Source: Nitrosomonas sp. Is79A3 (GTDB lineage Bacteria > Pseudomonadota > Gammaproteobacteria > Burkholderiales > Nitrosomonadaceae). From it: a stretch of 64,000 nucleotides of DNA. The translations under genes were made by a program, and so were the position numbers. This document shows, one piece after another, positions 18,156 to 30,279 of this stretch. The notes below the pieces were generated by a model that worked only from the letters and a program-made list of their open reading frames with translations, was not told the origin of the DNA and did no database searches. How positions within the stretch are numbered: position 1 is the first letter of the stretch; each line of letters begins with the position of its first letter. The stretch lies in assembly GCF_000219585.1 (NCBI RefSeq), contig NC_015731.1, positions 372,001-436,000 of the forward strand, written 5' to 3'.

Positions 18156-18397
18156 CGGAGAAAATGCCGGAATGGCTTGGTGTTTTCCAATCCGGTAATA
18201 AATTTGCGAGAAGCTTGTTGAAGAAAACTATTCAAGTTGGATCTATTCTGGGCGGTTATAAAATGATTCGCTGTTATTCTAACATTGCTGCACTCAATCA
18301 GATTGATTACAGGATGAATTGAAAAACCTGAGCTGTATAGAAAATCAGGTCTGTGCTAAAGTTCGGTTTTCGGCATTAAAGCATAGGGAGTGGAAGT

Positions 18398-18586
18398 ATG
18401 GATTATAGTTATGAATCTGAGCACACAAAATTTATGCGTGAATTTCTGGAAAAGAATCCGCATATGCAAGAAAAGCGACTGGCCGCAAGAAGTATGTGGT
18501 GGGATAAAAATCAGAATAGAGAAGAAAACAAGGAATTTAAAGAATCGTCAGTTCCCATGAAGCCCTATGTTTATTTCAATGGATAG
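18398..18586 (+). CDS. DUF3460 family small protein
   Basis: 62 residues, soluble, rich in charged residues (ESEHTKFMREFLEKNP, ARSMWWDKN). It matches the layout of DUF3460, a short family found mainly in betaproteobacteria and of unknown function. A Shine-Dalgarno GGGAG lies upstream of the ATG and a hairpin follows the stop, so it appears to be transcribed on its own. Confidence 0.75.
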   Translation: MDYSYESEHTKFMREFLEKNPHMQEKRLAARSMWWDKNQNREENKEFKESSVPMKPYVYFNG

Positions 18587-18598
18587 CATTTTGTAAAG

Positions 18599-18633
18599 AT
18601 CAGATTGCTCCTGCGGGGTTGCTCTGATTTCTT
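18599..18633 (+). terminator. terminator after the DUF3460 gene
   Basis: ATCAGA and TCTGAT arms enclose an inner CTCC/GGGG pairing; TTTCTTTC follows. It lies 13 bases past the stop. Confidence 0.55.
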
Positions 18634-18648
18634 TCAGGAGTGTTTGTT

Positions 18649-19149
18649 ATGAAGATATTGATTGTGTTGTTAGCCGTATTCTTCATGGCGGCATGTGCAA
18701 ATTTATCCGGCTCAAAAGAAAAAGCTCAGCTTTTTGAAGAAAAGTTTGTGGGTGAGCATTCCTTTCTTGCGAGTTGTGTGGCTAATAAACTGCAATCCGA
18801 TGGCAGGTCATTTATGCGTGCTCTGCAAATCAGAAACCGGCAATATCCAGACATGCAAGCATCGGAGATTCATGCGTACGATACAAGGTATCTGCATAAC
18901 GCTTATTCGACTTACGCGCCATCGAATCCCGATGCGATTCTCATCTATGGCAATCCGGCCCCGGAAATCTTATCAGCCGCGCAACGCAGTGAAAATGACA
19001 AATCTGTTTATGCATTTGCCCTGTTGCTACAAAAAATTGATGACACAACGGTCAACGCGTCCCTGAAAGGGGATTCATTCATGGGTAATATCGCTTGGAA
19101 AATCCTGCAAGCGTGTGTAACTTCAGCAGCCAAGACCTTGGTTCCGTAA
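18649..19149 (+). CDS. hypothetical lipoprotein
   Basis: 166 residues from the ATG at 18649, which has AGGAG eight bases upstream (a GTG at 18640 is in frame but overlaps that site). The N-terminus is a lipoprotein signal peptide with lipobox MAAC (Cys19). The rest is mixed alpha/beta with no motif I recognise. It stands alone between the DUF3460 gene and the convergent dehydrogenase. Confidence 0.65.
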   Translation: MKILIVLLAVFFMAACANLSGSKEKAQLFEEKFVGEHSFLASCVANKLQSDGRSFMRALQIRNRQYPDMQASEIHAYDTRYLHNAYSTYAPSNPDAILIYGNPAPEILSAAQRSENDKSVYAFALLLQKIDDTTVNASLKGDSFMGNIAWKILQACVTSAAKTLVP

Positions 19150-19159
19150 CCAGAACCTG

Positions 19160-19996
19160 TCAGTTGTTATTCCCGGATTTGGCCAGCAGCACATCCAATG
19201 TACGTGCGCTTAAAATGCGCTTGAGAATGCCAAACAGATAAGTGGGGAATGTCACATAATAGCGTGGCTGTGGTTTGGCAGCTTCCAATGCGTGGATTAC
19301 CCGCTTGAGTACAGCTTCGGGCGGTAGTGTGAAGGGAACGGCCGGTCCAGGCTTGTTCAGGCGCGCTAACACACCTTGGTATTTTCTACGGTGAAAGCTG
19401 TTTTCAATGTCGATATATTTTTCCAGCGCCTTGACAGCATTCATGCGAAACTGACTGACGATCGGTCCCGGCTCAATCAGACTGACGTAAATGTTAGTGC
19501 CTCGTAGCTCTAGCCGTAGCGTATCACTGAGTCCCTCAATGGCATATTTGGAAGCATTGTAGGCACCCCGGAAAGGCAGAGAAACAAAACCTAGTACCGA
19601 ACTGTTTTGGATAATTCTTCCGTAACCTTGACGTCGCATGACTGGTATCGCAAGATTGGTGAGTTCCTGCCAGCCAAAGACATTGGTTTCGAATTGTGCA
19701 CGCAGGGCATCGCGATTCAAGTCTTCCACGGCACCCGGCAAGCCGTATGCGCCATTATTAAATAAGGCATACAGTTCACCATTTGTACGGCGCATGACTT
19801 CTTCAAAAGCAAAGTGAATCGAGTTTGAATCGGTTAAATCCAGACGGAAGCTTTCCAAACCTTCAGCCAGCAGCATTTCAACGCTTGCCCGTTTTCTGGC
19901 TGTGGCAAACACACGATAGCCGCGTTCGTGCAATGCTTTGGCCACACAGTAGCCGATCCCGCTTGAACATCCTGTAATAAGTATGGTTTTTTTCAT
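19160..19996 (-). CDS. short-chain dehydrogenase/reductase
   Basis: 278-residue classical SDR. Cofactor motif TGCSSGIGYCVA (near residue 8), NNGAYG (near 88), catalytic Ser in QNSSVLG (near 135) and YNASK (Tyr and Lys near 150). The Arg after the second strand (ATARKRAS) favours NADPH. The FPTYLFGILKRILSARTLD tail is typical of SDRs annotated as oxidoreductases acting on lipids or sterols; substrate unknown. Monocistronic. Confidence 0.85.
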   Translation of the reverse strand: MKKTILITGCSSGIGYCVAKALHERGYRVFATARKRASVEMLLAEGLESFRLDLTDSNSIHFAFEEVMRRTNGELYALFNNGAYGLPGAVEDLNRDALRAQFETNVFGWQELTNLAIPVMRRQGYGRIIQNSSVLGFVSLPFRGAYNASKYAIEGLSDTLRLELRGTNIYVSLIEPGPIVSQFRMNAVKALEKYIDIENSFHRRKYQGVLARLNKPGPAVPFTLPPEAVLKRVIHALEAAKPQPRYYVTFPTYLFGILKRILSARTLDVLLAKSGNNN

Positions 19997-20135
19997 GTGC
20001 TCAGATTAACCTGTGAATGTGTAATTTATGTACCGGCTATTGTTCATAACTTGACAACAGATTCGATGCAAAGATAGCATCAATTAGCGATACAAACCTT
20101 TCGATAGTAGAAAATAACATAAGAAAAGACCGTTT

Positions 20136-20501
20136 ATGGCAAAAATTTTATTCCGCCTTAATGGCGTATCCGATGATGAAACGAATGAGGTGCGCGAATT
20201 GTTAACCAACAATGCGATTGATTTTTATGAAACATCACCGGGTAACTGGGGTGTATCGATGCCGGCAATATGGCTCAGCAATGACGATCAATTTGAGAAG
20301 GCGAAAGCATTACTGAATGCATATCAAAATGAACGAACGGTCAGAATGCGGGAAGAGTATGCCCGCTTAAAACGGGAAGGAAAGAATAAAACCTTCGTAG
20401 ACGCGGTTTTGCAAAATCCTGTGCGTTTTACGATCAATTTGGCACTTGCGTTGCTGGTCATTTATTTGTCTTTCATGCTGGTCCTTGATCTTGCAAAATA
20501 A
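20136..20501 (+). CDS. DUF6164 family membrane protein
   Basis: 121 residues. The N-terminal two-thirds is soluble (MAKILFRLNGVSDDETNEV, a putative-signal-transducing-protein-like fold), and a single transmembrane helix lies near the C-terminus (FTINLALALLVIYLSFMLVL). This corresponds to DUF6164, a family of unknown function in proteobacteria. 95 bases upstream of the cytochrome P460 gene, possibly cotranscribed. Confidence 0.7.
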   Translation: MAKILFRLNGVSDDETNEVRELLTNNAIDFYETSPGNWGVSMPAIWLSNDDQFEKAKALLNAYQNERTVRMREEYARLKREGKNKTFVDAVLQNPVRFTINLALALLVIYLSFMLVLDLAK

Positions 20502-20595
20502 TAGACTGAAAATATCAACCCGGTCATCAATATTCGTCGAATGCGGTATGATAGTAGTCCAAACCCAGAAACATCATTCTAAGAAGGAGAAGAAT

Positions 20596-21117
20596 ATGAA
20601 GTTTACCTTGAAAGCAGCTGCCGCAATACTTGTCATAGCTCCGCTTTGCGCCAATGCAGGTGGAGATCCTGAACATGTTAAATTTCCAGAAGGTTATGAA
20701 AAAACCTTTACAAAATATGCAACCATGAATCGTGCGAATCAGACACAGGTTGCCAAGTTGTATGCCAACGAAGTTGCGATTTCCAGCTATACACAAGGAA
20801 AAATGAGCGCTTCCGGTGCTGTCATGATTATGGAAATATATACGCCAAAGAAAGATGCGGATGGCAAGCCTATTGCAGGCAGTGACGGTATCTTTGAGAT
20901 TGATTCGCTGGCAGCAGTTGCTGTGATGGAGAAGAGAAATAACTGGGATGCCGCATTTCCAAAGGAAAATCGTACCGGTGACTGGGGATTCGCCGTTTAC
21001 AATCCGGACGGCACTGCGAAAAGTAATGATCTGAATTGCGTACAATGCCATACACCGCTCCAAGCACAGGATTATTTGTTTACTTATCAGAAATTGGTTG
21101 ATTTTGTGAAGAAATAA
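20596..21117 (+). CDS. cytochrome P460 family monohaem protein
   Basis: 173 residues. Start at 20596 has AAGGAG upstream and gives a signal peptide (to ANA near residue 22), so it is periplasmic. A single c-type haem motif CVQCH lies near the C-terminus (about residue 155), the position used by cytochrome P460 and cytochrome c'-beta proteins. P460 enzymes of ammonia oxidisers oxidise hydroxylamine (to N2O or nitrite) and depend on a Lys-haem cross-link; cytochrome c'-beta members bind NO without it. Lys residues are available in the middle region but I cannot tell from sequence alone which subtype this is. Confidence 0.85.
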   Translation: MKFTLKAAAAILVIAPLCANAGGDPEHVKFPEGYEKTFTKYATMNRANQTQVAKLYANEVAISSYTQGKMSASGAVMIMEIYTPKKDADGKPIAGSDGIFEIDSLAAVAVMEKRNNWDAAFPKENRTGDWGFAVYNPDGTAKSNDLNCVQCHTPLQAQDYLFTYQKLVDFVKK

Positions 21118-21453
21118 TAAATCTCCAGCAAATTGAGAAGATGATGTTGCCGTCCCGGATTGTCTTCTCAATAATACGCATTGTGTTTTTGTTGTGCTAA
21201 TGCGGCAAACGGTAACCAGCAGATCGGGGGAGAGCTTTTTGGGCTCGTAATGCTAGATGGATTCATGTCAACGTAGGTATAGTTTGAGATTAGCTTTTTA
21301 CAAATCAATATGCTGAATCCACTTTGACCAATGCTGGTCGGGCAAACTGTGTCGAAGAATATCAAATTCTAAACCAGCACGCATTCTGATAAAGAAAATA
21401 TCAAAATAAATAATCCTGTTCTCAATCTAGACAAGCTCACAGTATTACGCCAA
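21118..21453. other. intergenic region with a hairpin
   Basis: A hairpin with perfect 10-bp arms (21132-21141 and 21163-21172) follows the P460 gene and probably ends its transcript, though no U-run follows. The remaining 280 bases hold no convincing ORF. The last 60 bases are open in the Hpt frame but contain no normal start codon. Confidence 0.45.
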
Positions 21454-21765
21454 TTGGATCCAGAGGGCGGGGCCGGGTTTTTAAAAAGACTGGTCGCAAT
21501 CTATCTGTCGTCTGCGCCAGAATCCTTGACTCAAATTGAAAATGCTATAAGAACTGTAGATCGGCACGCCTTAGTTAAGGTAGCGCACGCTTTCAAATCG
21601 AGTGCAGCGAATGTCGGCGCGGAAACACTTGCCGATATTTGCCGCCAGTTGGAAGCATATGGAGAGAATGATCAAATGGATGAGGCCACGAAGTTGTTGG
21701 CGAGTTTGCAGCACGAGCTTGGTTGTGTAAAGGTCGCGCTGGAAGAGTTACTGTTAAGGCCATAA
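21454..21765 (+). CDS. Hpt (histidine phosphotransfer) domain protein, possibly a remnant
   Basis: About 103 residues from a TTG at 21454. The phospho-acceptor signature is ALVKVAHAFKSSAANVGA, with His near residue 49, in a four-helix bundle that accepts phosphate in multistep phosphorelays. The reading frame continues upstream as NLDKLTVLRQ, which looks like the first helix of the domain, back to a stop at about 21373, but no ATG, GTG or TTG is available there. The gene may start at an unusual codon or be the 3' remnant of a hybrid kinase. No kinase is adjacent. Confidence 0.68.
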   Translation: MDPEGGAGFLKRLVAIYLSSAPESLTQIENAIRTVDRHALVKVAHAFKSSAANVGAETLADICRQLEAYGENDQMDEATKLLASLQHELGCVKVALEELLLRP

Positions 21766-21829
21766 TTTACAGGAACTCTGCTGTTCTTATGTGAGATGGC
21801 TCTATTTGTCGCAATAAAAAGGAAAATAC

Positions 21830-23008
21830 ATGAGGGATGTTGTCATTCTGAGTGGCGTGCGCACGGCCATCGGTGATTACGGCGGCGCACTTAAAAATGC
21901 TGCTCCTGCAGATTTGGCGTCAAAGGTCGTGCAGGAAGCAGTATTACGCGCCGGAATTGATCCAGATGCTGTTGGGCACCTGGTTTTTGGCAATGTAATA
22001 CACGGAGAATCTCGCGATATGTATTTAGCGCGCGTTGCTTGTATTAATGGCGGCTTAGCGCAACACACTTCAGCGCTGACAGTGAACCGGCTGTGTGGGA
22101 GCGGTCTACAAGCCATCATCTCGGCAAGTCAAAATATTCTGCTAAATGACACCGATGTGGCAGTTGCCGGTGGCGCTGAATCCATGAGTCGAGGAGGATA
22201 TTTGTTACCTGCCTTGCGGTGGGGGCAACGCATGAATGATGGTGGTACCGTAGATATGATGATCGGGGCATTGACCGATCCATTCGATAACGTGCATATG
22301 GGCATTACTGCCGAGAATATTGCCGCTAAATGGCAAATCAGCCGTGAAGTACAAGATACATTTGCGGCAGAAAGTCATCGGCGTGCCCTACATGCGATAA
22401 GGAATGGTTATTTTAAAGAGCAAATATTGCCTATTGAAATAACGACACATAAAGAAAAAATCCGTTTTGATACGGACGAGCATCCCCGTGAAAACACAAG
22501 TATGGAGACTCTGTCAAAGCTTCGTCCTGTTTTTCAAGAAGATGGCACGGTAACGGCAGGCAATGCCTCCGGTATTAATGATAGTGCCGCCGCAGTGGTG
22601 CTCATGGAAAGTAAAGCAGCGCAGAGATGCGACTTGAAACCGTTGGCGCGACTGGTTTCTTATGGTCATGCCGGTGTTGATCCAAAATTTATGGGCATCG
22701 GGCCGGTGCCGGCTGTTCAGAAAGCTTTGCGGCGTGCAAATCTTAAAATAGCAGATATTGATGTCATTGAATCCAACGAGGCCTTTGCTGTGCAAGCTTG
22801 TGCTGTAGCAAAAGAACTGCAATTTGATCCAGAAAAAACCAATCCGAATGGTGGTGCTGTCGCATTGGGTCATCCCATCGGTGCAACTGGCAGTATCTTG
22901 ACGATTAAGGCTATTTATGAATTGCACCGATGCGGCGGGAGATATGCATTGGTGACCATGTGCATCGGTGGCGGCCAGGGGATTGCTGCAATATTAGAAA
23001 GGCTATAG
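21830..23008 (+). CDS. acetyl-CoA C-acyltransferase (thiolase)
   Basis: 392-residue thiolase of the degradative/biosynthetic acetyl-CoA acetyltransferase class (PhaA/AtoB/BktB type). Catalytic Cys in NRLCGSGLQAI (near residue 90), His in GGAVALGHPIGATG (near 350), and second Cys in TMCIGGGQG (near 380). Condenses two acetyl-CoA or cleaves 3-ketoacyl-CoA. No phaB, phaC or beta-oxidation gene is adjacent, so the pathway cannot be fixed from context. Confidence 0.93.
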   Translation: MRDVVILSGVRTAIGDYGGALKNAAPADLASKVVQEAVLRAGIDPDAVGHLVFGNVIHGESRDMYLARVACINGGLAQHTSALTVNRLCGSGLQAIISASQNILLNDTDVAVAGGAESMSRGGYLLPALRWGQRMNDGGTVDMMIGALTDPFDNVHMGITAENIAAKWQISREVQDTFAAESHRRALHAIRNGYFKEQILPIEITTHKEKIRFDTDEHPRENTSMETLSKLRPVFQEDGTVTAGNASGINDSAAAVVLMESKAAQRCDLKPLARLVSYGHAGVDPKFMGIGPVPAVQKALRRANLKIADIDVIESNEAFAVQACAVAKELQFDPEKTNPNGGAVALGHPIGATGSILTIKAIYELHRCGGRYALVTMCIGGGQGIAAILERL

Positions 23009-23077
23009 AGCTTGCTTAACACCGCAGATAGGTTTCTTTTGCAGCCTGTTCATAGATTGGTGAATCAGAATTTTACA

Positions 23078-23106
23078 TTGACTGTGTGGAGTGATTCAGC
23101 TACAAT
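23078..23106 (+). promoter_or_regulatory. sigma-70 promoter of the atp operon
   Basis: TTGACT (23078-23083), 17-base spacer, TACAAT (23101-23106): each hexamer is one base from consensus and spacing is optimal. It lies 55 bases upstream of atpI, so it is the likely promoter of the whole ATP synthase operon. Confidence 0.8.
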
Positions 23107-23160
23107 TACGCCTTTTTTAAGTGTAAGCAACGCTGTCTGTTCCAAGGGTGGGTGAAAAGC

Positions 23161-23535
23161 ATGTCTTGGATAAAAAATAGACCGCTCAATATTGTTCTGC
23201 GTTTGCAATTGCTAATCACCTTGATAGTGGCGGTTGTAATTTGGTTTGTCCTGGGTTTTCATGGTGCTGTATCAGCGATGCTTGGCGGGGCGGTGAGTGT
23301 AATATCCTCGGCAGCATACGCGATGATAGTATCCAGGCACAAAGGATATACTGCTGAAGGGACTGTCAGAACCGCATTAAGGGCTGAAGCAATAAAAATA
23401 ATATTGACTGTAAGCTTGTTATGGATGGTGTTTAAAAATTATGAGGATGTAAATGCATTCGCATTTATTGGAACATTTATCCTGATTGTTTTGGTCTATA
23501 GCATGGCGTTATTGGTATCAGACGATACAAAATAA
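23161..23535 (+). CDS. atpI: ATP synthase protein I
   Basis: Small membrane protein that helps assemble the c-ring and may aid Mg2+ entry. 124 residues from ATG 23161 (an in-frame GTG at 23152 sits too close to the GGGTGG ribosome site). Four hydrophobic segments; VLGFHGAVSAMLGGAVSVIS is the typical AtpI signature. First gene of the operon, 29 bases before atpB. Confidence 0.88.
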   Translation: MSWIKNRPLNIVLRLQLLITLIVAVVIWFVLGFHGAVSAMLGGAVSVISSAAYAMIVSRHKGYTAEGTVRTALRAEAIKIILTVSLLWMVFKNYEDVNAFAFIGTFILIVLVYSMALLVSDDTK

Positions 23536-23552
23536 GATAAATTTAATGGTAG

Positions 23553-24374
<822 letters not shown>

Positions 24375-24409
24375 TTTTAGAAGCTTTATTTTTTGTGGCA
24401 TATTTTTAA

Positions 24410-24703
<294 letters not shown>

Positions 24704-24743
24704 TAATGTTATTGCTGGATAGATCAGATATTACAGGCTTGTC

Positions 24744-25217
24744 ATGAATATTAACTTTACTTTAATTTCTCAGGCGATAGCCTTTTCAATATTTATTTGG
24801 TTCACTGTTAAATTTGTGTGGCCGCCGTTATTGCGTGCAATTGAGGAGCGTCAAAAAACTATAGCTGATGGATTGGCGGCAGGTGAACGCGGTCGTCATG
24901 AATTAGAGTTGGCAAGTCAACGCTCTTCTGATGTATTGAAAGAAGCTAAGCAGCGTGCTTCGGAAATAATTTTGCAAGCCGAAAAGCGGGCTACAGAAAT
25001 TGTTGAGGAATCTAAAAGAACAGCGAAAGAAGAGGGCGATCGCATAATTGCTGGCGCAAAGGCGGATATAGAACATGAAGTGTTCAGTGCAAAAGAAATG
25101 TTGCGTCAACATGTTGCTGAATTAGCTGTTGCTGGCGCTGAAAAAATACTGCGTCGTGAAGTGGATGCGAAAGCACATGCCGATATGCTTGCTTCTATTG
25201 AGGAAGACTTGAAATAA
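24744..25217 (+). CDS. atpF: ATP synthase F0 subunit b
   Basis: Peripheral stalk. 157 residues: one N-terminal transmembrane helix (FTLISQAIAFSIFIWF) followed by a long charged right-handed coiled coil to the C-terminus. The stop shares bases with the atpH ATG (TAATG), so the two subunits of the stator are translationally coupled. Confidence 0.96.
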   Translation: MNINFTLISQAIAFSIFIWFTVKFVWPPLLRAIEERQKTIADGLAAGERGRHELELASQRSSDVLKEAKQRASEIILQAEKRATEIVEESKRTAKEEGDRIIAGAKADIEHEVFSAKEMLRQHVAELAVAGAEKILRREVDAKAHADMLASIEEDLK

Positions 25218-25753
25218 TGGCTGAAGCGATTACAGTTGCAAGGCCTTATGCAGAAGCGGTGTATAAGTTGGCGATTGCTAATGATAGTTTGGCTCAATGG
25301 TCAAAAATGTTACAGCTTGCAGCAGCGATTGCTGAGGATGCACAGATGAAGCTACTCATAGGTAATCCTGTGATTTCTGCAAAGCAGCTCGGTGAATTAT
25401 TTTTGGAGATTGGGCGGAATAAATTCAATACAGAGGCTCGTAATCTGATGATGTTGCTGACAGAAAATAAGCGGGTAACTGTGCTATCTCAGATTAGTCA
25501 ATTATTTGAACAATTAAAAGCGCAGCACGAAGGTGTGCTGGAAGCAAGAATTGTGAGTGCGTTTGCAATGGAAAGTAAGCAACTGAAGAAACTGATTGAT
25601 GATCTTGAACAAAAATTTAAGCGCAAGATAGAGGCACAAGTAAGTGTTGATCCGGAATTAATAGGTGGAATTAAAGTTGAAATTGGTGATGAGATTCTTG
25701 ATGCCTCAGTTCGCGGTAAACTTGAAGCCATGGCCGTTGCCCTTAAAAGCTAG
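25217..25753 (+). CDS. atpH: ATP synthase F1 subunit delta
   Basis: Caps the F1 head and joins it to the b dimer. 178 residues, six-helix N-terminal domain (ARPYAEAVYKLA) and the conserved C-terminal segment VDPELIGGIKVEIGDEILDASVRGKL. Start overlaps the atpF stop by one base. Confidence 0.96.
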   Translation: MAEAITVARPYAEAVYKLAIANDSLAQWSKMLQLAAAIAEDAQMKLLIGNPVISAKQLGELFLEIGRNKFNTEARNLMMLLTENKRVTVLSQISQLFEQLKAQHEGVLEARIVSAFAMESKQLKKLIDDLEQKFKRKIEAQVSVDPELIGGIKVEIGDEILDASVRGKLEAMAVALKS

Positions 25754-25765
25754 GAGTTAAATGAA

Positions 25766-27307
25766 ATGCAGTTAAATCCATCCGAAATCAGTGAGCTGAT
25801 TAAAAAAAGGATTGAAGGACTTGTAGATACAGCAGAAGTCCGTACGCAAGGAACTATTGTTTCTGTAACGGACGGCATTGTACGTATTCACGGTTTGTCA
25901 GATGTAATGCAAGGTGAAATGTTGGAATTTCCCGGTAATACCTTTGGCTTGGCACTGAATCTTGAACGAGACTCAGTGGGCGCTGTTATTATGGGTGCAT
26001 ATGAGCACATCTGTGAAGGCGATACGGTTAAATGTACTGGACGTATTCTAGAAGTGCCCGTTGGTGAAGGCTTGTTGGGCAGAGTTGTAAATGCTTTGGG
26101 GCAGCCTATAGATGGAAAAGGGCCAATTACAGCAGTAAGGTCTGAGCCTATAGAAAAAATAGCACCGGGTGTGATTTGGCGCCAGTCAGTAGATCAACCA
26201 GTGCAAACAGGTTTAAAATCAGTAGACTCGATGGTTCCGGTTGGGCGTGGGCAGCGTGAATTGATCATCGGCGATCGACAAACAGGGAAAACTGCAGTAG
26301 CCATAGATGCGATCATTAATCAGAAAGGTCAAAACATGTTCTGTATTTATGTTGCGATCGGACAAAAGGCTTCTTCGATTGCAAACGTGGTACGTAAACT
26401 GGAAGAACATGGCGCAATGGAATATACCATTGTGGTGGCAGCAACCGCATCAGAATCTGCAGCAATGCAATTTATTGCACCTTATTCTGGATGTACTATG
26501 GGTGAGTATTTTCGGGATAAAGGTCAAGATGCGTTGATTGTTTATGATGACTTAACTAAGCAAGCATGGGCATATAGACAAATCTCTTTGTTATTAAGAC
26601 GTCCGCCAGGTCGCGAAGCTTATCCGGGCGATGTGTTTTATCTTCATTCTCGTTTGCTGGAAAGAGCAGCAAGAGTCAGCGTGGCATACGTCGAAAAGGC
26701 TACTGCAGGCGCAGTAAAAGGTAAGACTGGATCACTGACTGCCCTGCCAATCATTGAAACACAAGCCGGCGATGTGACAGCTTTCGTGCCAACCAATGTG
26801 ATTTCGATTACAGATGGACAGATATTTTTGGAAACAGACTTGTTTAATGCTGGTATTCGTCCAGCAATTAACGCAGGTGTGTCAGTTTCACGCGTTGGCG
26901 GCGCAGCACAAACTAAGGTTATTAAGAAATTAGGTGGTGGTATACGCCTGGCATTGGCGCAATATCGTGAATTGGCTGCATTTGCCCAGTTTGCATCTGA
27001 TTTGGATGAAGCGACACGTAAGCAGCTTGAACGTGGAAAAATGGCAACTGAATTGATGAAACAATCGCAGTATGCAACACTTAGTGTGTCTGAGATGGCG
27101 CTTACTTTGTTTGCTATTAATAATGGTTATTTTGATGATGTTGAAGTGAAGCGGGCATTGGCATTTGAATCTGCGCTGAAGAGTTATATACGTAATCAGC
27201 ATGGAGCAATTCTCGACAAGATTGAAAAAACTAAAGAGTTAGATGCGGAGACTGAAAAGGAATTGATTTCTGCAATCAAAGAATTCAAGCTAAACGGAAC
27301 ATATTAA
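25766..27307 (+). CDS. atpA: ATP synthase F1 subunit alpha
   Basis: Regulatory nucleotide-binding subunit of the F1 hexamer. 513 residues. N-terminal beta barrel, Walker [12 protein letters not shown] (near residue 170), Walker [11 protein letters not shown] (near 265), the [21 protein letters not shown] signature region (near 285) and the arginine finger region ([10 protein letters not shown] near 372). Canonical. Confidence 0.98.
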   Translation: MQLNPSEISELIKKRIEGLVDTAEVRTQGTIVSVTDGIVRIHGLSDVMQGEMLEFPGNTFGLALNLERDSVGAVIMGAYEHICEGDTVKCTGRILEVPVGEGLLGRVVNALGQPIDGKGPITAVRSEPIEKIAPGVIWRQSVDQPVQTGLKSVDSMVPVGRGQRELIIGDRQTGKTAVAIDAIINQKGQNMFCIYVAIGQKASSIANVVRKLEEHGAMEYTIVVAATASESAAMQFIAPYSGCTMGEYFRDKGQDALIVYDDLTKQAWAYRQISLLLRRPPGREAYPGDVFYLHSRLLERAARVSVAYVEKATAGAVKGKTGSLTALPIIETQAGDVTAFVPTNVISITDGQIFLETDLFNAGIRPAINAGVSVSRVGGAAQTKVIKKLGGGIRLALAQYRELAAFAQFASDLDEATRKQLERGKMATELMKQSQYATLSVSEMALTLFAINNGYFDDVEVKRALAFESALKSYIRNQHGAILDKIEKTKELDAETEKELISAIKEFKLNGTY

Positions 27308-27310
27308 ATT

Positions 27311-28195
27311 ATGGCTGGCAGCAGAGAAGTACGAAATAAGATAAAGAGCGTAAAGAATACGCAAAAGATAACGCGTGCCATGGAAATGGTGGCGGCTTCT
27401 AAAATGCGTAAAGCGCAAGATCGTATGAAAAAAGCACGGCCTTATGGTGAAAAAATACGTAATGTCGCAGCACATATGAGTCGGGCAAATACAGAGTATC
27501 GGCATCCTTTTCTGATTGAACGAGACACTGTTAAACGCATTGGCATTATTATCGTGACTTCAGATAAAGGGCTTTGTGGAGGTTTGAACACCAATGTTTT
27601 GCGTAAAGCTATTAATCAAATGAAGGCTTGGCAGGCAGATGGCGAACAAATTGAGGTTTGTTGCATTGGCAATAAAGGTCTGGGTTTCATGAGTCGGATC
27701 GGTGCAAATGTCACGTCGCAAGTTACAGGGCTTGGCGATACACCTGATATGGGAAAACTCATAGGCGCAGTTAAAGTGGTATTGGATGGATATACACAGG
27801 ACCGATTTGATCGAGTGTATGTCTTTTATAATCGCTTTATCAATACAATGAAGCAAGAGCCTGTAATGGAGCAGTTGCTTCCATTGACAGATGAACGTAT
27901 GCAGAAAGAAGAACAAGCTAGCGATAAACCGAAGGCTACATGGGATTATATCTATGAGCCAGAAGCAAAGCCTGTTATAGACGATATTATGGTACGTTAT
28001 GTCGAAGCGTTGATATATCAGGCCGTCACTGAGAATATGGCATCAGAACAGTCCGCAAGGATGGTGGCGATGAAGGCTGCATCTGATAACGCAGGAAGTG
28101 TCATTGATGAGTTAACATTGATTTACAACAAATCTCGACAAGCAGCGATTACCAAGGAATTGTCGGAAATTGTCGGTGGCGCGGCGGCTGTTTAA
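27311..28195 (+). CDS. atpG: ATP synthase F1 subunit gamma
   Basis: Central rotor shaft. 294 residues; long N- and C-terminal helices flank an alpha/beta domain. N-terminal [20 protein letters not shown] and C-terminal [21 protein letters not shown] are conserved signatures. Three bases separate it from atpA. Confidence 0.97.
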   Translation: MAGSREVRNKIKSVKNTQKITRAMEMVAASKMRKAQDRMKKARPYGEKIRNVAAHMSRANTEYRHPFLIERDTVKRIGIIIVTSDKGLCGGLNTNVLRKAINQMKAWQADGEQIEVCCIGNKGLGFMSRIGANVTSQVTGLGDTPDMGKLIGAVKVVLDGYTQDRFDRVYVFYNRFINTMKQEPVMEQLLPLTDERMQKEEQASDKPKATWDYIYEPEAKPVIDDIMVRYVEALIYQAVTENMASEQSARMVAMKAASDNAGSVIDELTLIYNKSRQAAITKELSEIVGGAAAV

Positions 28196-28217
28196 AACAT
28201 TTTTAGTATTTAGTTAG

Positions 28218-29606
<1,389 letters not shown>

Positions 29607-29623
29607 ATTGAGAGAAATTATCA

Positions 29624-30046
29624 ATGGGCACCATTTTTCATCTTGATATCGTTAGTGCTGAAGAATCTATTTATTCTGGCCCAGTAGAGTTTTTAGTTGC
29701 ACCAGCACAAATGGGTGAAGTAGGTATTTATCCGCGCCATACTCCGATGTTGACAAGAATCAAGTCTGGCATGGTGCGTATCAAAGCACAGTTAAAAGAA
29801 GAAGAACTTATATATGTTTCTGGAGGCATGCTAGAAGTTCAGCCCGATAGTGTTACCATACTAGCAGATACTGCAGTGCGCAGTCATGATCTTGATGAAG
29901 CCAAAGCTATAGAAGCAAAACGAGCAGCGGAAGAGGCCATGAAGAATAAAGAATCTGAAATGGATTATACAAAAGCACAGGCCGAATTAATTGAAGCCAT
30001 GGCGCAATTGGCTGCAATTGATAAGCTAAGAAAGCGCGGACACTAG
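29624..30046 (+). CDS. atpC: ATP synthase F1 subunit epsilon
   Basis: Inhibitory and coupling subunit. 140 residues: N-terminal beta sandwich ([29 protein letters not shown]) and C-terminal helical hairpin. Last gene of the operon, followed within 25 bases by a strong terminator. Confidence 0.96.
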   Translation: MGTIFHLDIVSAEESIYSGPVEFLVAPAQMGEVGIYPRHTPMLTRIKSGMVRIKAQLKEEELIYVSGGMLEVQPDSVTILADTAVRSHDLDEAKAIEAKRAAEEAMKNKESEMDYTKAQAELIEAMAQLAAIDKLRKRGH

Positions 30047-30062
30047 TTAAGGCAATAAAAGC

Positions 30063-30090
30063 AAAAAAGGCGACATATGTCGCCTTTTTT
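30063..30090 (+). terminator. terminator of the atp operon
   Basis: Palindromic stem GGCGACATATGTCGCC (30069-30084) followed by six T and preceded by six A, so it can work in both directions. Confidence 0.92.
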
Positions 30091-30279
30091 GTATCTGCGG
30101 TTTGCTAAATACTTTCAAACAAGTTTCTCAAGGTTGCCGCATAAATGCTAAAGTATTTAGCAATATAAATCCACTCGGGACAACTACAAAATTTATTCAA
30201 TACAAATGAAAAGTTGAAATACTCATCAGTACTGATGCGCTCGATTGATAACACATGAAAATTAAGGAAGTTTAATATT

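Noticed and set aside
30063..30279. Riboswitch or ribozyme before glmU/glmS
   Set aside because: The only structure is the atp terminator; the glmS leader is short and shows no ribozyme-like core.
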